A stretch of DNA of 61,895 nt from Candidatus Zixiibacteriota bacterium (lineage in GTDB: Bacteria; Zixibacteria; MSB-5A5; GN15; PGXB01), in the NCBI GenBank assembly GCA_016933955.1, contig JAFGTT010000007.1:1-61895 (forward strand), in the 5' to 3' direction. Made by a program: the position numbers and the translations under genes. How positions within the stretch are numbered: position 1 is the first letter of the stretch; every line of letters begins with the position of its first letter. Below, piece after piece: positions 20,199 through 29,251 of the stretch. The notes under the pieces are model-generated. The model was not told the origin of the DNA. It did not search any database and saw nothing but the letters and a program-made list of their open reading frames with translations.

Positions 20199-22454
20199 AT
20201 GGATCTGAAAATTGGAGTTTATATATGCCAGGGCTGCGAAATCGGGAAAAGCCTTGATATAGATCAGTTGATAAAGGAAAGCGAAGCCGGCAAATGTGCC
20301 GTATGCAAGAACAAAGAAATTCTCTGCAGTAAAGAGGCCATTGAGGAAATTCACCGCGATATTGCCGAGCAGCAGTTAAATCGGGTTGTTATCTGTGCCT
20401 GTTCCGGCCGGACATTTCCCGAGCTGTTTGATTTCGGTCCGGAGATTTTAACCGACCGGGTCAGTCTGCGGGAATATGTCGCCTGGACCCATCCGGCCAA
20501 TGACGAGGACACCCAGATGCTGGCCGAGGATTATGTCAGAATGGGTATTGCCAAGGTTTCTCACGGGGAACCGCCGGTTCCTTTTATCGAAGAAACCAGC
20601 AAAGATATTCTTGTCATCGGAGGCGGAATGACCGGCATGACAGCGGCTCGGGCGGCCGCCGAAGCCGGGTACAAAGTTGTCCTGGTGGAAAAGGAAAATC
20701 AGCTGGGGGGCTGGGCGGCCAAATTCAAAAAGGTCTTTCCCAAACATCCACCTTATGACGAACTGGAGAATCCCGGTTTTGAGGAACTGGTCGATGTTGT
20801 CAGCAAGCATAAAAACATCGCTCTACATAAATCCACCAAAGTTAAAAAGATTTCAGGTGAACCGGGTAAATTCGAGGTTGTCCTGGAAAGTAATGGTCAG
20901 ACCACGGAGCTGAAAACCGGGGCTATAATTCAGGCCAGCGGCTGGAGACCATATGATGCCAATAAACTCGGCCATCTGGGCTATGGTCTGTCGCCCGATG
21001 TTGTCACCAATATTCAAATCGAAGAGATGGTCAATAATGGCGGGATAAAACGCCCCTCGAATGGCGGCCCGGTTGAAAGCGTGGCGTTTATTCAGTGTGC
21101 CGGATCCCGCGATCAGGACCATCTTCCCTACTGCTCGGCGGTATGTTGCCGGGTTTCGCTGAAGCAGGCCCGGTATATCCGTGAGCAGTATCCCGAAGCT
21201 AAAGTTTATATCATCTATAAAGACCTCCGTTCACCGGCTCAATTCGAATTGTTTTATGCCAATGTTCAGAAAGACGATGGCATTTTCATGACCAAAGGTG
21301 AAATAGCCGGGGTAGCCAAGGATGATGACGGCAGGTTGATTATTGATGTAGAAGAGACTCTTCTGGACGAAGATATCAGGCTTAAAACCGATATGGTGGT
21401 GCTGGCCACGGGAATGGTGCCGACCTCAAAGGTGGCTGATAAGATCCTGGAAGAGACCGAGAAAACCACTGAAGAAACCGCGAAATCCGAGGACATCAAA
21501 GAGGGTGAAACATCCGATGGTAAAAAAGCGGCCGAGGCCGCCGAACCGGGAGCCAAAATCCTGAATCTGACATATCGGCAGGGAACTGATCTGCCAACCC
21601 TGAAGTACGGCTATCCTGATTCGCATTTTATCTGTTTTCCGTACGAAACCAGACGAACGGCCATTTATGCGGCCGGAGCGGTTCGCAATCCGATGGATTT
21701 CGCCAGCAGTATTAACGATGCCTACGGAGCCGGAATGAAAGCCATCCAGGCGGTGGAAGCCGTGGCCAAGGGCCAGGCGGTTCACCCCCGCTCCGGTGAT
21801 CTTTCCATCCCGGAATTCTTCCTCCAGCGTTGCACCCAGTGCAAGCGCTGTACCGAAGAGTGTCCTTTCGGGACTTTGGACGAGGACGCCAAGGGGACGC
21901 CGCAACCGCACCCGTTCCGTTGCCGCCGTTGCGGTATCTGTATGGGGGCCTGCCCGGAGCGGATCATCACCTTTAAGAATTACAATATCAACCAGATGTC
22001 CAAGATGATCAAATCCATCCATGTGCCCGATGAGTTTGAGGAAAAACCGCGTATCCTGGCATTTATCTGTGAAAACGATGCTCTTCCGGCAGTCGATATG
22101 GCGGCCTTCAGAAGAATGCAGTATAATGCCATGATCAGAATCATTCCTCTCAGGTGCCTTGGTTCTATGAATACCATCTGGGTCGGTGATGCCCTTTCAA
22201 GCGGCTTCGACGGGGTTATTCTGATCGGGTGTAAAAAGGGTGATGATTACCAGTGCCATTTCATTCGCGGGAGTGAATTGGCCAACACCAGAATGGATAA
22301 TGTCCGGGACAAGTTGAAGCAGCTGGTTCTCGAGGAGGATCGGGTCGAGTTGCATGAGTTGGCTATTTCGGATTTTGACAAGATTCCGAAAATTTTCGAT
22401 GATTTTCTGGAGACCATCGAATCGGTCGGACCCAATCCTTATAAAGGTATGTAA
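20199..22454 (+). CDS. qmoB: QmoB, HdrA/MvhD-like flavoprotein of the Qmo complex
   Basis: 751 residues. A short N-terminal cysteine region (CQGCEIGKSL, CAVCKNKEILC) precedes the FAD domain (VIGGGMTGMTAARAAAEAGY, about 134-153) with the HdrA-like QCAGSRDQDHLPYCSAVCCR. Two [4Fe-4S] ferredoxin motifs follow (CTQCKRCTEECPFG and CRRCGICMGACPE, about 547-590), then a C-terminal MvhD/HdrD-type domain (about 620-720, with CLGSMN and GCKKGDDYQCHF). An acidic Glu/Lys/Thr-rich linker (about 412-448) interrupts the flavin domain and looks like a lineage insertion. The start overlaps an AGGAGG site at the end of qmoA, so the pair should be co-translated. Confidence 0.93.
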   Translation: MDLKIGVYICQGCEIGKSLDIDQLIKESEAGKCAVCKNKEILCSKEAIEEIHRDIAEQQLNRVVICACSGRTFPELFDFGPEILTDRVSLREYVAWTHPANDEDTQMLAEDYVRMGIAKVSHGEPPVPFIEETSKDILVIGGGMTGMTAARAAAEAGYKVVLVEKENQLGGWAAKFKKVFPKHPPYDELENPGFEELVDVVSKHKNIALHKSTKVKKISGEPGKFEVVLESNGQTTELKTGAIIQASGWRPYDANKLGHLGYGLSPDVVTNIQIEEMVNNGGIKRPSNGGPVESVAFIQCAGSRDQDHLPYCSAVCCRVSLKQARYIREQYPEAKVYIIYKDLRSPAQFELFYANVQKDDGIFMTKGEIAGVAKDDDGRLIIDVEETLLDEDIRLKTDMVVLATGMVPTSKVADKILEETEKTTEETAKSEDIKEGETSDGKKAAEAAEPGAKILNLTYRQGTDLPTLKYGYPDSHFICFPYETRRTAIYAAGAVRNPMDFASSINDAYGAGMKAIQAVEAVAKGQAVHPRSGDLSIPEFFLQRCTQCKRCTEECPFGTLDEDAKGTPQPHPFRCRRCGICMGACPERIITFKNYNINQMSKMIKSIHVPDEFEEKPRILAFICENDALPAVDMAAFRRMQYNAMIRIIPLRCLGSMNTIWVGDALSSGFDGVILIGCKKGDDYQCHFIRGSELANTRMDNVRDKLKQLVLEEDRVELHELAISDFDKIPKIFDDFLETIESVGPNPYKGM

Positions 22455-22476
22455 ATAAAGAATCTTGATCTCAGGA

Positions 22477-22508
22477 AAAGACCCCTGTTCTTATTCGGGG
22501 GTCTTTTT
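22477..22508 (+). terminator. Terminator after qmoAB
   Basis: A perfect 9-bp stem AAAGACCCC (22477-22485) pairs with 22498-22506, followed by T residues to 22508. It shows qmoAB is a separate transcription unit from dsrAB. Confidence 0.88.
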
Positions 22509-22919
22509 ATTTGACCAAAATTCTTCCGGATGAGAATTTTAAAATAGACCAGATTTAGGGATATTAAGGCAAACAGCAAATTTGGTTTTTATGGCAATCA
22601 CGGAGGTTTTTTTCTCCGCCAACCCATAACCTGTTAATATTTAAAATGTTAGGGCATTCGAACTTTCAAAACAACAAACTCACCCATTAAAAAACAGGAA
22701 AAAGATAATGAAATTTTTCACAAAATATCCTTGACTAATATTAGCAAATTAATTAGAATTAATCTTTAGTGGGAAAAGGATTTGGCGTGAATCTTTATTT
22801 TACTCAGTTTATAACTGAGATTATGTGAATAGTTTTAATGCAAATTCTAAGAATAGCTTACCATCGCCATTGGATTAGGAAAACTTAAAAAAACTTACCG
22901 AATAAATTAAGGAGACAAA
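22509..22919. other. 411-bp region between qmoAB and dsrA
   Basis: AT-rich. It contains the dsr promoter at 22731-22759 and about 155 nt of leader with the AAGGAG site just before ATG 22920. No gene or RNA element was recognised in 22509-22730. Confidence 0.5.
22731..22759 (+). promoter_or_regulatory. Promoter of the dsr operon
   Basis: TTGACT (22731-22736), a 17-nt spacer and TAGAAT (22754-22759), five of six matches in each hexamer. It lies 160 bp before dsrA and after the qmoB terminator, so it is the likely main promoter of dsrABDNLC. Confidence 0.72.
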
Positions 22920-24134
22920 ATGGCGGACAATATCCCAAAAACCCCAAAACTTGATGAGCTTGAGAAAGGTAAATGGCCCAGTTTTGTCAGAGAGATAAAA
23001 ATGGCGGCCAAGACCAACCCGATGGCCGGGGACCTTCTCGGGCAGCTGGAACAATCCTATAATGAGAAAATCGGCCACTGGAAACATGGCGGCATTGTCG
23101 GCGTCATGGGTTACGGCGGCGGCGTTATCGGCCGTTATTCCGACCTTCCGGACAAATGGCCGAACATTTCACATTTTCATACGATGCGTATCAATCATCC
23201 GTCCGGCTGGTTCTATACCACCGACGCTCTGCGCAAGATATGTGATATCTGGGAAAAACGCGGTTCGGGCCTGACCAACCTGCATGGCTCGACGGGTGAC
23301 TTAATTCTCCTGGGCACCACCACCGATCAACTGGAGCCGACCTTCTCCGATCTGCAGAAGATTGATTTCGATATCGGCGGTTCCGGTTCCGACCTGCGGA
23401 CTCCGAGTTGCTGTTGCGGGATGGCGCGTTGCGAATGGGCCTGCTATGACACCATGGCTCTCACCTATGACCTGACCATGCATTATCAGGATGAACTGCA
23501 TCGGCCGGCTTTTCCCTACAAGTTCAAATTCAAAATGTCGGGTTGTCCCAACGACTGCGTCGCCGCGATAGCCCGGGCTGATCTGTCCGTTATCGGCACC
23601 TGGCGCGACAGCATCCAGATTAACCAAGATGCCGTTCGTGAGTATGCCGACCGCGGCATGGACATCAAGGCCGATGTGGTCGATAATTGCCCCTCCAAGT
23701 GCATGGACTGGGATGGCAGGGAACTTAATATTGCCAACGAATACTGCGTCCGTTGTATGCATTGTATCAATGTCATGCCCAAGGCTCTGCGGCCGGGCAA
23801 AGACCGCGGCGCCACCCTTCTTCTTGGTGCCAAGGCTCCGATCATCGAGGGGGCTCTATTGTCCTCGGTCATCGTCCCGTTTGTCAAAATTAAGCCGCCT
23901 TACAGCGAGATCAAGAATCTCGTTGATAAGATTTGGGATGTCTGGGGTGATGAAGGCAAAAACCGTGAACGCGTCGGAGAATTCATCCAGCGCGTCGGGA
24001 TGGGCAATTTCCTTGATGCCATCGGAGTCGATCCAATACCCGAAATGGTGGCTCATCCGCGTGAGAATCCGTATGTCTTCTATGAGGAGTATTACGAAGA
24101 GGACGACGGCGAAGAAGAGGAAGAAGAATCATAA
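22920..24134 (+). CDS. dsrA: Dissimilatory sulfite reductase alpha subunit
   Basis: 404 residues. DsrAB reduces sulfite, with DsrC as co-substrate, using siroheme coupled to [4Fe-4S]. The siroheme/cluster cysteines appear in [16 protein letters not shown] (about 162-177) and [10 protein letters not shown] (about 206-215). The inserted ferredoxin domain carries [12 protein letters not shown] and [15 protein letters not shown] (about 255-295). AAGGAG precedes ATG 22920. The last 15-20 residues are almost wholly acidic ([16 protein letters not shown]), which I do not recall from other DsrA proteins. dsrB follows after 36 nt. The adjacent dsrD favours the reductive bacterial type, but a tree is needed. 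Confidence 0.97.
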   Translation: MADNIPKTPKLDELEKGKWPSFVREIKMAAKTNPMAGDLLGQLEQSYNEKIGHWKHGGIVGVMGYGGGVIGRYSDLPDKWPNISHFHTMRINHPSGWFYTTDALRKICDIWEKRGSGLTNLHGSTGDLILLGTTTDQLEPTFSDLQKIDFDIGGSGSDLRTPSCCCGMARCEWACYDTMALTYDLTMHYQDELHRPAFPYKFKFKMSGCPNDCVAAIARADLSVIGTWRDSIQINQDAVREYADRGMDIKADVVDNCPSKCMDWDGRELNIANEYCVRCMHCINVMPKALRPGKDRGATLLLGAKAPIIEGALLSSVIVPFVKIKPPYSEIKNLVDKIWDVWGDEGKNRERVGEFIQRVGMGNFLDAIGVDPIPEMVAHPRENPYVFYEEYYEEDDGEEEEEES

Positions 24135-24170
24135 TAAACCGGAAATTTTAGATTTTTTGAGGTATAAAAT

Positions 24171-25253
24171 ATGGCAGAAGCAATGCAGGAAAGAAGGACC
24201 GATTTCGGGCCTCCCCATTACGAGCGATTTTTGCCGCCGATTATTAAAGAAAACTACGGCAAGTGGCAATATCATGAGATTCTCAAGCCCGGTGTCATGG
24301 TGCATGTATCCGAATCCGGGGCCAAGCTCTATACGGTTAGAGCCGCCTCCGGGCGTTTGATCAGCATTCAGAAGATTCGCATCTACTGTGATCTGGCCGA
24401 CAAGTATTGTGACGGTTATCTGCGTTTCACCAGCCGTCACAATATTGAATTCCTTCTAACCAAGGAAGAAAATATCGATCCATTGATTGCCGATCTCAAG
24501 GAACTCGGTCATCCCGTGGGCGGTATCGGCAATGCCATCACGGCTATTGTTCACACCCAGGGCTGGGTTCACTGCCACTCGGCGGCCACTGATGCATCGG
24601 GGGTTGTCAAGTGCGTCATGGACGATCTCATCGAATATTTCGAAGAGAGGAAATTGCCCGGTAAACTGAGAATCGCGCTGGCCTGCTGTTTGAATATGTG
24701 CGGTGCCGTCCACTGTTCGGATATCGCAATTCTCGGTATCCATCGTCGCCCGCCAAAAGTCGACCATTCCAAGGTCAACAAGCTGTGCGAGATTCCCAAC
24801 GTATCGGCTTCCTGTCCGACAGCGGCCATCCGGCCGGCCACGGTTGACGGCAACCCGTCGGTCGAGGTTATTGAAGAACGCTGTATGTTCTGCGCCAACT
24901 GTTATACCGTCTGTCCGGCCATGCCTTTGAACGACCCGCTCAATGACGGTGTTTCGATCTGGGTCGGCGGCAAGGTTTCCAATGCCCGCCATGAACCCAT
25001 GTTTTCCAAACTTGCCATTCCCTTCATACCGAACAACCCGCCACGCTGGCCGGAAGTGACCGAGGCCATTCGGAATCTGGTCGAACTATGGGCCAAGCAT
25101 GCCAAGAAGTATGAGAGAATGGGCGAATGGATTGAAAGAATCGGCTGGCCGAAGTTTTTCAGGCTTTCCGGAATTGAATTCCAGAAGGAACACATTGATG
25201 ACTTCAAGTATGCCGGTTTGACTTTCAAGCGTTCGACACATTTAACCTTCTAA
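24171..25253 (+). CDS. dsrB: Dissimilatory sulfite reductase beta subunit
   Basis: 360 residues. It forms the alpha2beta2 core with DsrA and carries the catalytically active siroheme in characterised enzymes. Visible landmarks are [13 protein letters not shown], the siroheme/cluster region [17 protein letters not shown] (about 168-184), [16 protein letters not shown], and the ferredoxin motif [16 protein letters not shown] (about 238-253). The C-terminal arm ends [13 protein letters not shown]. Start ATG 24171 has GAGG upstream. It lies in the dsrABDN order common in sulfate reducers, with dsrD 18 nt downstream. Confidence 0.97.
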   Translation: MAEAMQERRTDFGPPHYERFLPPIIKENYGKWQYHEILKPGVMVHVSESGAKLYTVRAASGRLISIQKIRIYCDLADKYCDGYLRFTSRHNIEFLLTKEENIDPLIADLKELGHPVGGIGNAITAIVHTQGWVHCHSAATDASGVVKCVMDDLIEYFEERKLPGKLRIALACCLNMCGAVHCSDIAILGIHRRPPKVDHSKVNKLCEIPNVSASCPTAAIRPATVDGNPSVEVIEERCMFCANCYTVCPAMPLNDPLNDGVSIWVGGKVSNARHEPMFSKLAIPFIPNNPPRWPEVTEAIRNLVELWAKHAKKYERMGEWIERIGWPKFFRLSGIEFQKEHIDDFKYAGLTFKRSTHLTF

Positions 25254-25271
25254 GGAAGGGGTTGATTGAAA

Positions 25272-25517
25272 ATGGCAAAGACTGTTGATGAAATCGCCGA
25301 GGCCATGTATAACATGGTCAAAGACGCCATGGGCGTCAAGAAACTCAAACCGATGGATCTCACCAAGGCCATGGTACAGTTGTATGGAGCCGAAGGTGTC
25401 GACAAACAGGTCTGCAAGCAGGCAATCAAGCAGCTTGTTGATTCCGGAAAATGTGTTTACACATATTTCGGCGGCAGCTTCCTTGAGATTCCGCATAAAG
25501 AGGGCGCCGCTAACTGA
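25272..25517 (+). CDS. dsrD: DsrD, winged-helix activator of DsrAB
   Basis: 81 residues, near the family's usual 78. DsrD is a small winged-helix protein found with reductive DsrAB and reported to stimulate sulfite reduction. The fold is visible as helix-rich DEIAEAMYNMVKDAMG, a second helix VCKQAIKQLVDSGKCV and a C-terminal beta wing YTYFGGSFLEI. ATG 25272 was chosen over the in-frame TTG at 25266; AGGAAGGGG lies about 10 nt upstream. Its presence argues for sulfate/sulfite reduction rather than sulfur oxidation. Confidence 0.93.
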   Translation: MAKTVDEIAEAMYNMVKDAMGVKKLKPMDLTKAMVQLYGAEGVDKQVCKQAIKQLVDSGKCVYTYFGGSFLEIPHKEGAAN

Positions 25518-25549
25518 AATATACCCGGCGCCCCGGGTTTTGGATTTCT

Positions 25550-26971
25550 ATGGCAGTTATGACACCCAGGCTTGTAATTGCCGGTCTGGCCGGTGATTCA
25601 GGCAAAACGATTGTCAGTTTAAGTATCCTTGCGGCTCTTTCGCGCAAAGGGCTGTCGATCGCGGCTTTTAAAAAGGGTCCGGACTATATCGACGCCGCCT
25701 GGCTCGGTTATATGGCCGGGACGCCTTGCCGTAATCTGGATACTTTCATGGTCGATCCGGATGAGGTTTTGGGTTCTTTCGCGGCTCATGCCGCCGGAAC
25801 CGACCTGGCCCTGATCGAGGGCAATCGGGGTGTTTTTGATGGCCGTGATGTTGACGGGACACACAGCACTGCGGGGCTTGCCGAATTACTGCAAGCCCCG
25901 GTTATTCTGGTGGTCACTCCCGTCAAGGTTACTCGTACGATGGCGGCCATGATTAAGGGATGTATCGACTTCGCCCCAAAAATTCGATTTGCCGGGGTTA
26001 TAATCAATCGGGCGGCAGGAATCCGCCATCGGAACATCGTGGCCGATACCATCGAAAGATATTGTCATCTTCCTGTCCTTGGCTCTATTCCCCGGTTGGA
26101 TAGTGAGGAGGTGTTCATTCCCGGACGGCATCTGGGTCTGACCACTCCGTCCGAATTCGGATTCGGGCCGGAATTAACCGGGAGACTTACTGATATCGCC
26201 AGCAATTATCTTGATCTGGATCGTATCCTTGAAATCGCCCGGCAGGCCGAACCGCTGGAATCGCCCCGATCGGTCACCACTGATAGTGTTCGGTCGGTGG
26301 TTCGCATCGGGTACTTTAAAGATTCTGTTTTCACCTTTTATTATCCGGAAAATCTGGAGGCTCTCAGGGCGGCCGGGGCCGAACTGGTGGCGATATCGTC
26401 GCTTGATGATAAATATCTTCCCGACCTGGACGGGCTTTATATCGGGGGTGGTTTCCCCGAGACCCAGGCCGAGCGGTTGGCTGCAAATACAACCATGCTG
26501 GCGTCGGTTAAAAATGCCGCCGAAAACGGTTTGCCGATTTATGCCGAATGCGGCGGTTTGATTTATCTTTCGCGGTCAATTACCTGGAATGATAATAGGT
26601 ACCCCATGGCCGGGGTTTTTCCAATAGATTTGATAATGAACCGGCAACCGGTCGGTCACGGTTATTCCATTATTACCATTGATCAACCCAACCCGTTTTT
26701 CGAAACCGGTCAAGTAATTCGAGGTCACGAGTTCCACTATTCCGAACCGGCTCCGGACCAGAAAATTTCGGAAAGCTGTATGCTGGTCGAAACCGGTTGC
26801 GGATTGGGTCAGGGGCGGGATGGTTTAGTCAGCGGCAATACTCTTGCCTGTTATTTGCATATCCATGCCGATGGTGTGAAAAGCTGGGCGCCGGCGCTGG
26901 TAAAGAAGGCCATTAAGTACAGACAGGGTCGCGGAAAGGGAATTGCCGGTGGTTTCAGAATCGCAATCTGA
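25550..26971 (+). CDS. dsrN: DsrN, CbiA-type cobyrinate/siroheme amidase
   Basis: 473 residues, CobB/CbiA family. The N-terminal dethiobiotin-synthase-like ATP domain has a P-loop GLAGDSGKT (about 13-21) and KKGPDYID; the C-terminal type 1 glutamine amidotransferase domain has YIGGGFPETQA, the nucleophile in AECGGLIYLSRS (about 329-340) and RGHEFHYSE. In dsr operons this enzyme is thought to amidate siroheme for DsrAB; elsewhere the family makes cobyrinic acid a,c-diamide. Position between dsrD and dsrL supports the DsrN reading. No clear ribosome-binding site precedes ATG 25550, so it may be translationally coupled to dsrD, 32 nt upstream; ATG 25559 is an alternative. Confidence 0.88.
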   Translation: MAVMTPRLVIAGLAGDSGKTIVSLSILAALSRKGLSIAAFKKGPDYIDAAWLGYMAGTPCRNLDTFMVDPDEVLGSFAAHAAGTDLALIEGNRGVFDGRDVDGTHSTAGLAELLQAPVILVVTPVKVTRTMAAMIKGCIDFAPKIRFAGVIINRAAGIRHRNIVADTIERYCHLPVLGSIPRLDSEEVFIPGRHLGLTTPSEFGFGPELTGRLTDIASNYLDLDRILEIARQAEPLESPRSVTTDSVRSVVRIGYFKDSVFTFYYPENLEALRAAGAELVAISSLDDKYLPDLDGLYIGGGFPETQAERLAANTTMLASVKNAAENGLPIYAECGGLIYLSRSITWNDNRYPMAGVFPIDLIMNRQPVGHGYSIITIDQPNPFFETGQVIRGHEFHYSEPAPDQKISESCMLVETGCGLGQGRDGLVSGNTLACYLHIHADGVKSWAPALVKKAIKYRQGRGKGIAGGFRIAI

Positions 26972-27095
26972 ACCGGTGTGTATAAATAATGATTATGGAA
27001 TCGGGAAGTTAATTCAAAATGACCTGCCGGAATACTGGAGAGGCCAACCGAAAATTGTTCCGACAGTGATATAACTATTTTGAGAGAGTAATATC

Positions 27096-28784
27096 ATGGC
27101 AAAAATAGTCAAGAAAAAGAAAAAAGGTCTTGGCGGTATCAGCCGGTCGGCCGGCGGATCAAGTGTTGAGACCTCTCCGCTACGACCGCAATTTGTCGAA
27201 AAGAGGCCGCCCTGCGGTGACAACTGCCCGAATTATAATCCAATCAGAAAAATGTTGATGACCATCCAGAAGGCCGAGAGTCTCGGGAAAACACCCGAGC
27301 AAGCTTTTAAGGAAGCTTTTTATATTTTTCTGGAAAAAACGCCTTTCCCATCCGTTTGCGGTCGGGTATGTCCTCACCCCTGCGAATCGGAGTGCAATCG
27401 GAAAGAAAAAGAGGGTGCTGTCAGTATCAATAAAGTGGAACGCTATATCGGCGATTTCGGTCTGAATAAGAAGTTGAAACCGAAAATGCTGGTTGAGGAA
27501 AGCCGCCCGGAAAAGATCGCGGTGGTCGGTTCCGGCCCGGCCGGGATGTCGTGTGCCTACCAGCTGGCTCGGCGCGGTTATAAAGTTACTGTCTTTGAAG
27601 CTTTTCCGAAAACGGGCGGAATGCTCCGTTACGGTATTCCCGATTATCGTCTACCGCAGGATATCCTGGACGCCGAAATCAATCGGATTCTGGATATGGG
27701 AGTGGAACTCAAGTTGAATACTTCGGTCGGCAATGATATCAGCATTGATGATCTCCGCCGCGATTACAAAGCCACTTTCGTAGCTATTGGCGCGCATCAG
27801 GGTCTCAAACTCCGGGTCAAGGGCGAGGAAGCCGAGAATGTCTGGACGGGGACTGATTTCCTGCATAAGGTCAACGCCGGTGAGAAGGTTGAAGTGGGAG
27901 ATAATGTGGTTGTTATCGGTGGGGGCGATACCGCCATCGATGCCGCCCGGGTGGCCCGCCGCCTGGGAGCCGAAGCAACCATACTCTACCGCCGGACCAG
28001 GGCGGAAATGCCGGCCATTGATGAAGAAATTACCGGCGCCGAGGAAGAAGGTGTCAGGATTGATCTTCTGGCCGCCCCGATAGAAATTTACCAGGAAAAC
28101 GGCCGGGCAATCGGGATGAAATGCCAGCGGATGGAACTTGGTGAACCCGATGATTCCGGACGCCGGCGGCCGGTACCGATCGAGGGCGACACCTATGATC
28201 TGAAATTCACCACCCTGATTGCGGCTATCAGCCAGGCCCCTGATTTCAAAGGATTCGATGATTTGATCGAGGGCCGCGACTGGATTAAAGTTGATGAGAA
28301 GTACAAATCGATCAAATCCGATAAAATATACTCGGGCGGTGATAATATTAACCTAGGTCTGGTCATTGACGGCATTTATCACGGCCGAAGGGCCGCTCTG
28401 GCTATCGACGAACTTCTCGCCGGTAAAGCGTTGCCGGTGGAACCGCATCCCATGGGCGTTATCCGTTTCGATAAGATGAAACTCGATTACTATGAAAAGA
28501 TGGATCGAACCCCTATCACGGAAATACCGGTTGAAGAACGGCTCGGTAAACTTGATGCCGAAATCGTCAAAACTTATACCGATGAAGAAGCCATCAAGGA
28601 AGCCAAGCGGTGTATGAGTTGCGGAATGTGTTTCGATTGCGGATCATGCTGGAGTTATTGCCAGGATAATGCGGTTATTAAACCGCTTGTAAAGGGTGCG
28701 GAATACAAATTCAAGCTCGAATTCTGTAACGGTTGCAAGAAATGCGCCGAGAACTGCCCTTGCGGTTATATAGAGATGCATTAA
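27096..28784 (+). CDS. dsrL: DsrL-like NAD(P)H:acceptor iron-sulfur flavoprotein
   Basis: 562 residues, GltD/DsrL superfamily. An unusually basic start (KIVKKKKKG) is followed by an N-terminal cluster domain (PPCGDNCPNYNPI, CGRVCPHPCESECNRK, about 45-105). Next come an FAD-binding motif VVGSGPAGMSCAYQLA (about 143-158), an NAD(P)-binding motif VVIGGGDTAIDAARVARR (about 271-288) and a C-terminal dicluster ferredoxin (CMSCGMCFDCGSCWSYC, CNGCKKCAENCPCG, about 507-558). DsrL proteins connect NAD(P)H to DsrAB and occur in sulfur oxidisers and some reducers. It is shorter than classical DsrL (about 650). A GltD-like paralogue recruited to the operon is the alternative. Confidence 0.78.
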   Translation: MAKIVKKKKKGLGGISRSAGGSSVETSPLRPQFVEKRPPCGDNCPNYNPIRKMLMTIQKAESLGKTPEQAFKEAFYIFLEKTPFPSVCGRVCPHPCESECNRKEKEGAVSINKVERYIGDFGLNKKLKPKMLVEESRPEKIAVVGSGPAGMSCAYQLARRGYKVTVFEAFPKTGGMLRYGIPDYRLPQDILDAEINRILDMGVELKLNTSVGNDISIDDLRRDYKATFVAIGAHQGLKLRVKGEEAENVWTGTDFLHKVNAGEKVEVGDNVVVIGGGDTAIDAARVARRLGAEATILYRRTRAEMPAIDEEITGAEEEGVRIDLLAAPIEIYQENGRAIGMKCQRMELGEPDDSGRRRPVPIEGDTYDLKFTTLIAAISQAPDFKGFDDLIEGRDWIKVDEKYKSIKSDKIYSGGDNINLGLVIDGIYHGRRAALAIDELLAGKALPVEPHPMGVIRFDKMKLDYYEKMDRTPITEIPVEERLGKLDAEIVKTYTDEEAIKEAKRCMSCGMCFDCGSCWSYCQDNAVIKPLVKGAEYKFKLEFCNGCKKCAENCPCGYIEMH

Positions 28785-28836
28785 AAATATGAGAGTACTT
28801 TATTTAGACTAATAACAACTGTAAGGAGGAGTATCA

Positions 28837-29154
28837 ATGCCTATATTTGAACAAGGCGATATCAAAATTGAGGTCGATGAAGACGGTTTCATGCAGGAAC
28901 CGGATCAGTGGAACGAAGCAGTTGCCAAAGCTCTCGCGACGACCGAGGGTGTCAATGAAATGACTGAGGAGCACTGGAAACTGGCCAACTATCTTCGTGA
29001 TTATTACCTGAAATTCGGAATCGCCCCGATGATTCGGAAGCTCTGCAAAGAGACCGGATTCTCATTGAAAAAGGTATATGAACTGTATCCATCGGGACCG
29101 GCCAAGGGCGCCTGCAAAGTGGCGGGTCTTCCCAAACCAACCGGCTGTGTGTAA
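28837..29154 (+). CDS. dsrC: DsrC sulfur carrier
   Basis: 105 residues with the full DsrC signature: a C-terminal arm with two redox cysteines 11 positions apart, Cys93 in GACKVAGLPKP and the penultimate Cys104 in PTGCV. DsrC carries the sulfite sulfur as a trisulfide between DsrAB and DsrMKJOP. The presence of both cysteines identifies true DsrC rather than TusE/RspA paralogues. A strong AAGGAGGAG site precedes ATG 28837. A terminator-like hairpin lies just downstream, probably boosting dsrC over later genes. Confidence 0.96.
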   Translation: MPIFEQGDIKIEVDEDGFMQEPDQWNEAVAKALATTEGVNEMTEEHWKLANYLRDYYLKFGIAPMIRKLCKETGFSLKKVYELYPSGPAKGACKVAGLPKPTGCV

Positions 29155-29170
29155 CTTATTCGTTTGAATT

Positions 29171-29222
29171 TGCGGGGCCTTTCGGGGGTATTTATATTTC
29201 CGAAAAACCCCGCATTATTTTT
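29171..29222 (+). terminator. Terminator/attenuator after dsrC
   Basis: TGCGGGG (29171-29177) pairs with CCCCGCA (29208-29214), with an inner stem TTTCGG (29180-29185)/CCGAAA (29200-29205), followed by TTATTTTT. The next start codon is at 29252, leaving no room for an independent promoter. Confidence 0.78.
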
Positions 29223-29251
29223 GTTAACGGGACTACTGCGGCTTTGGGCCA

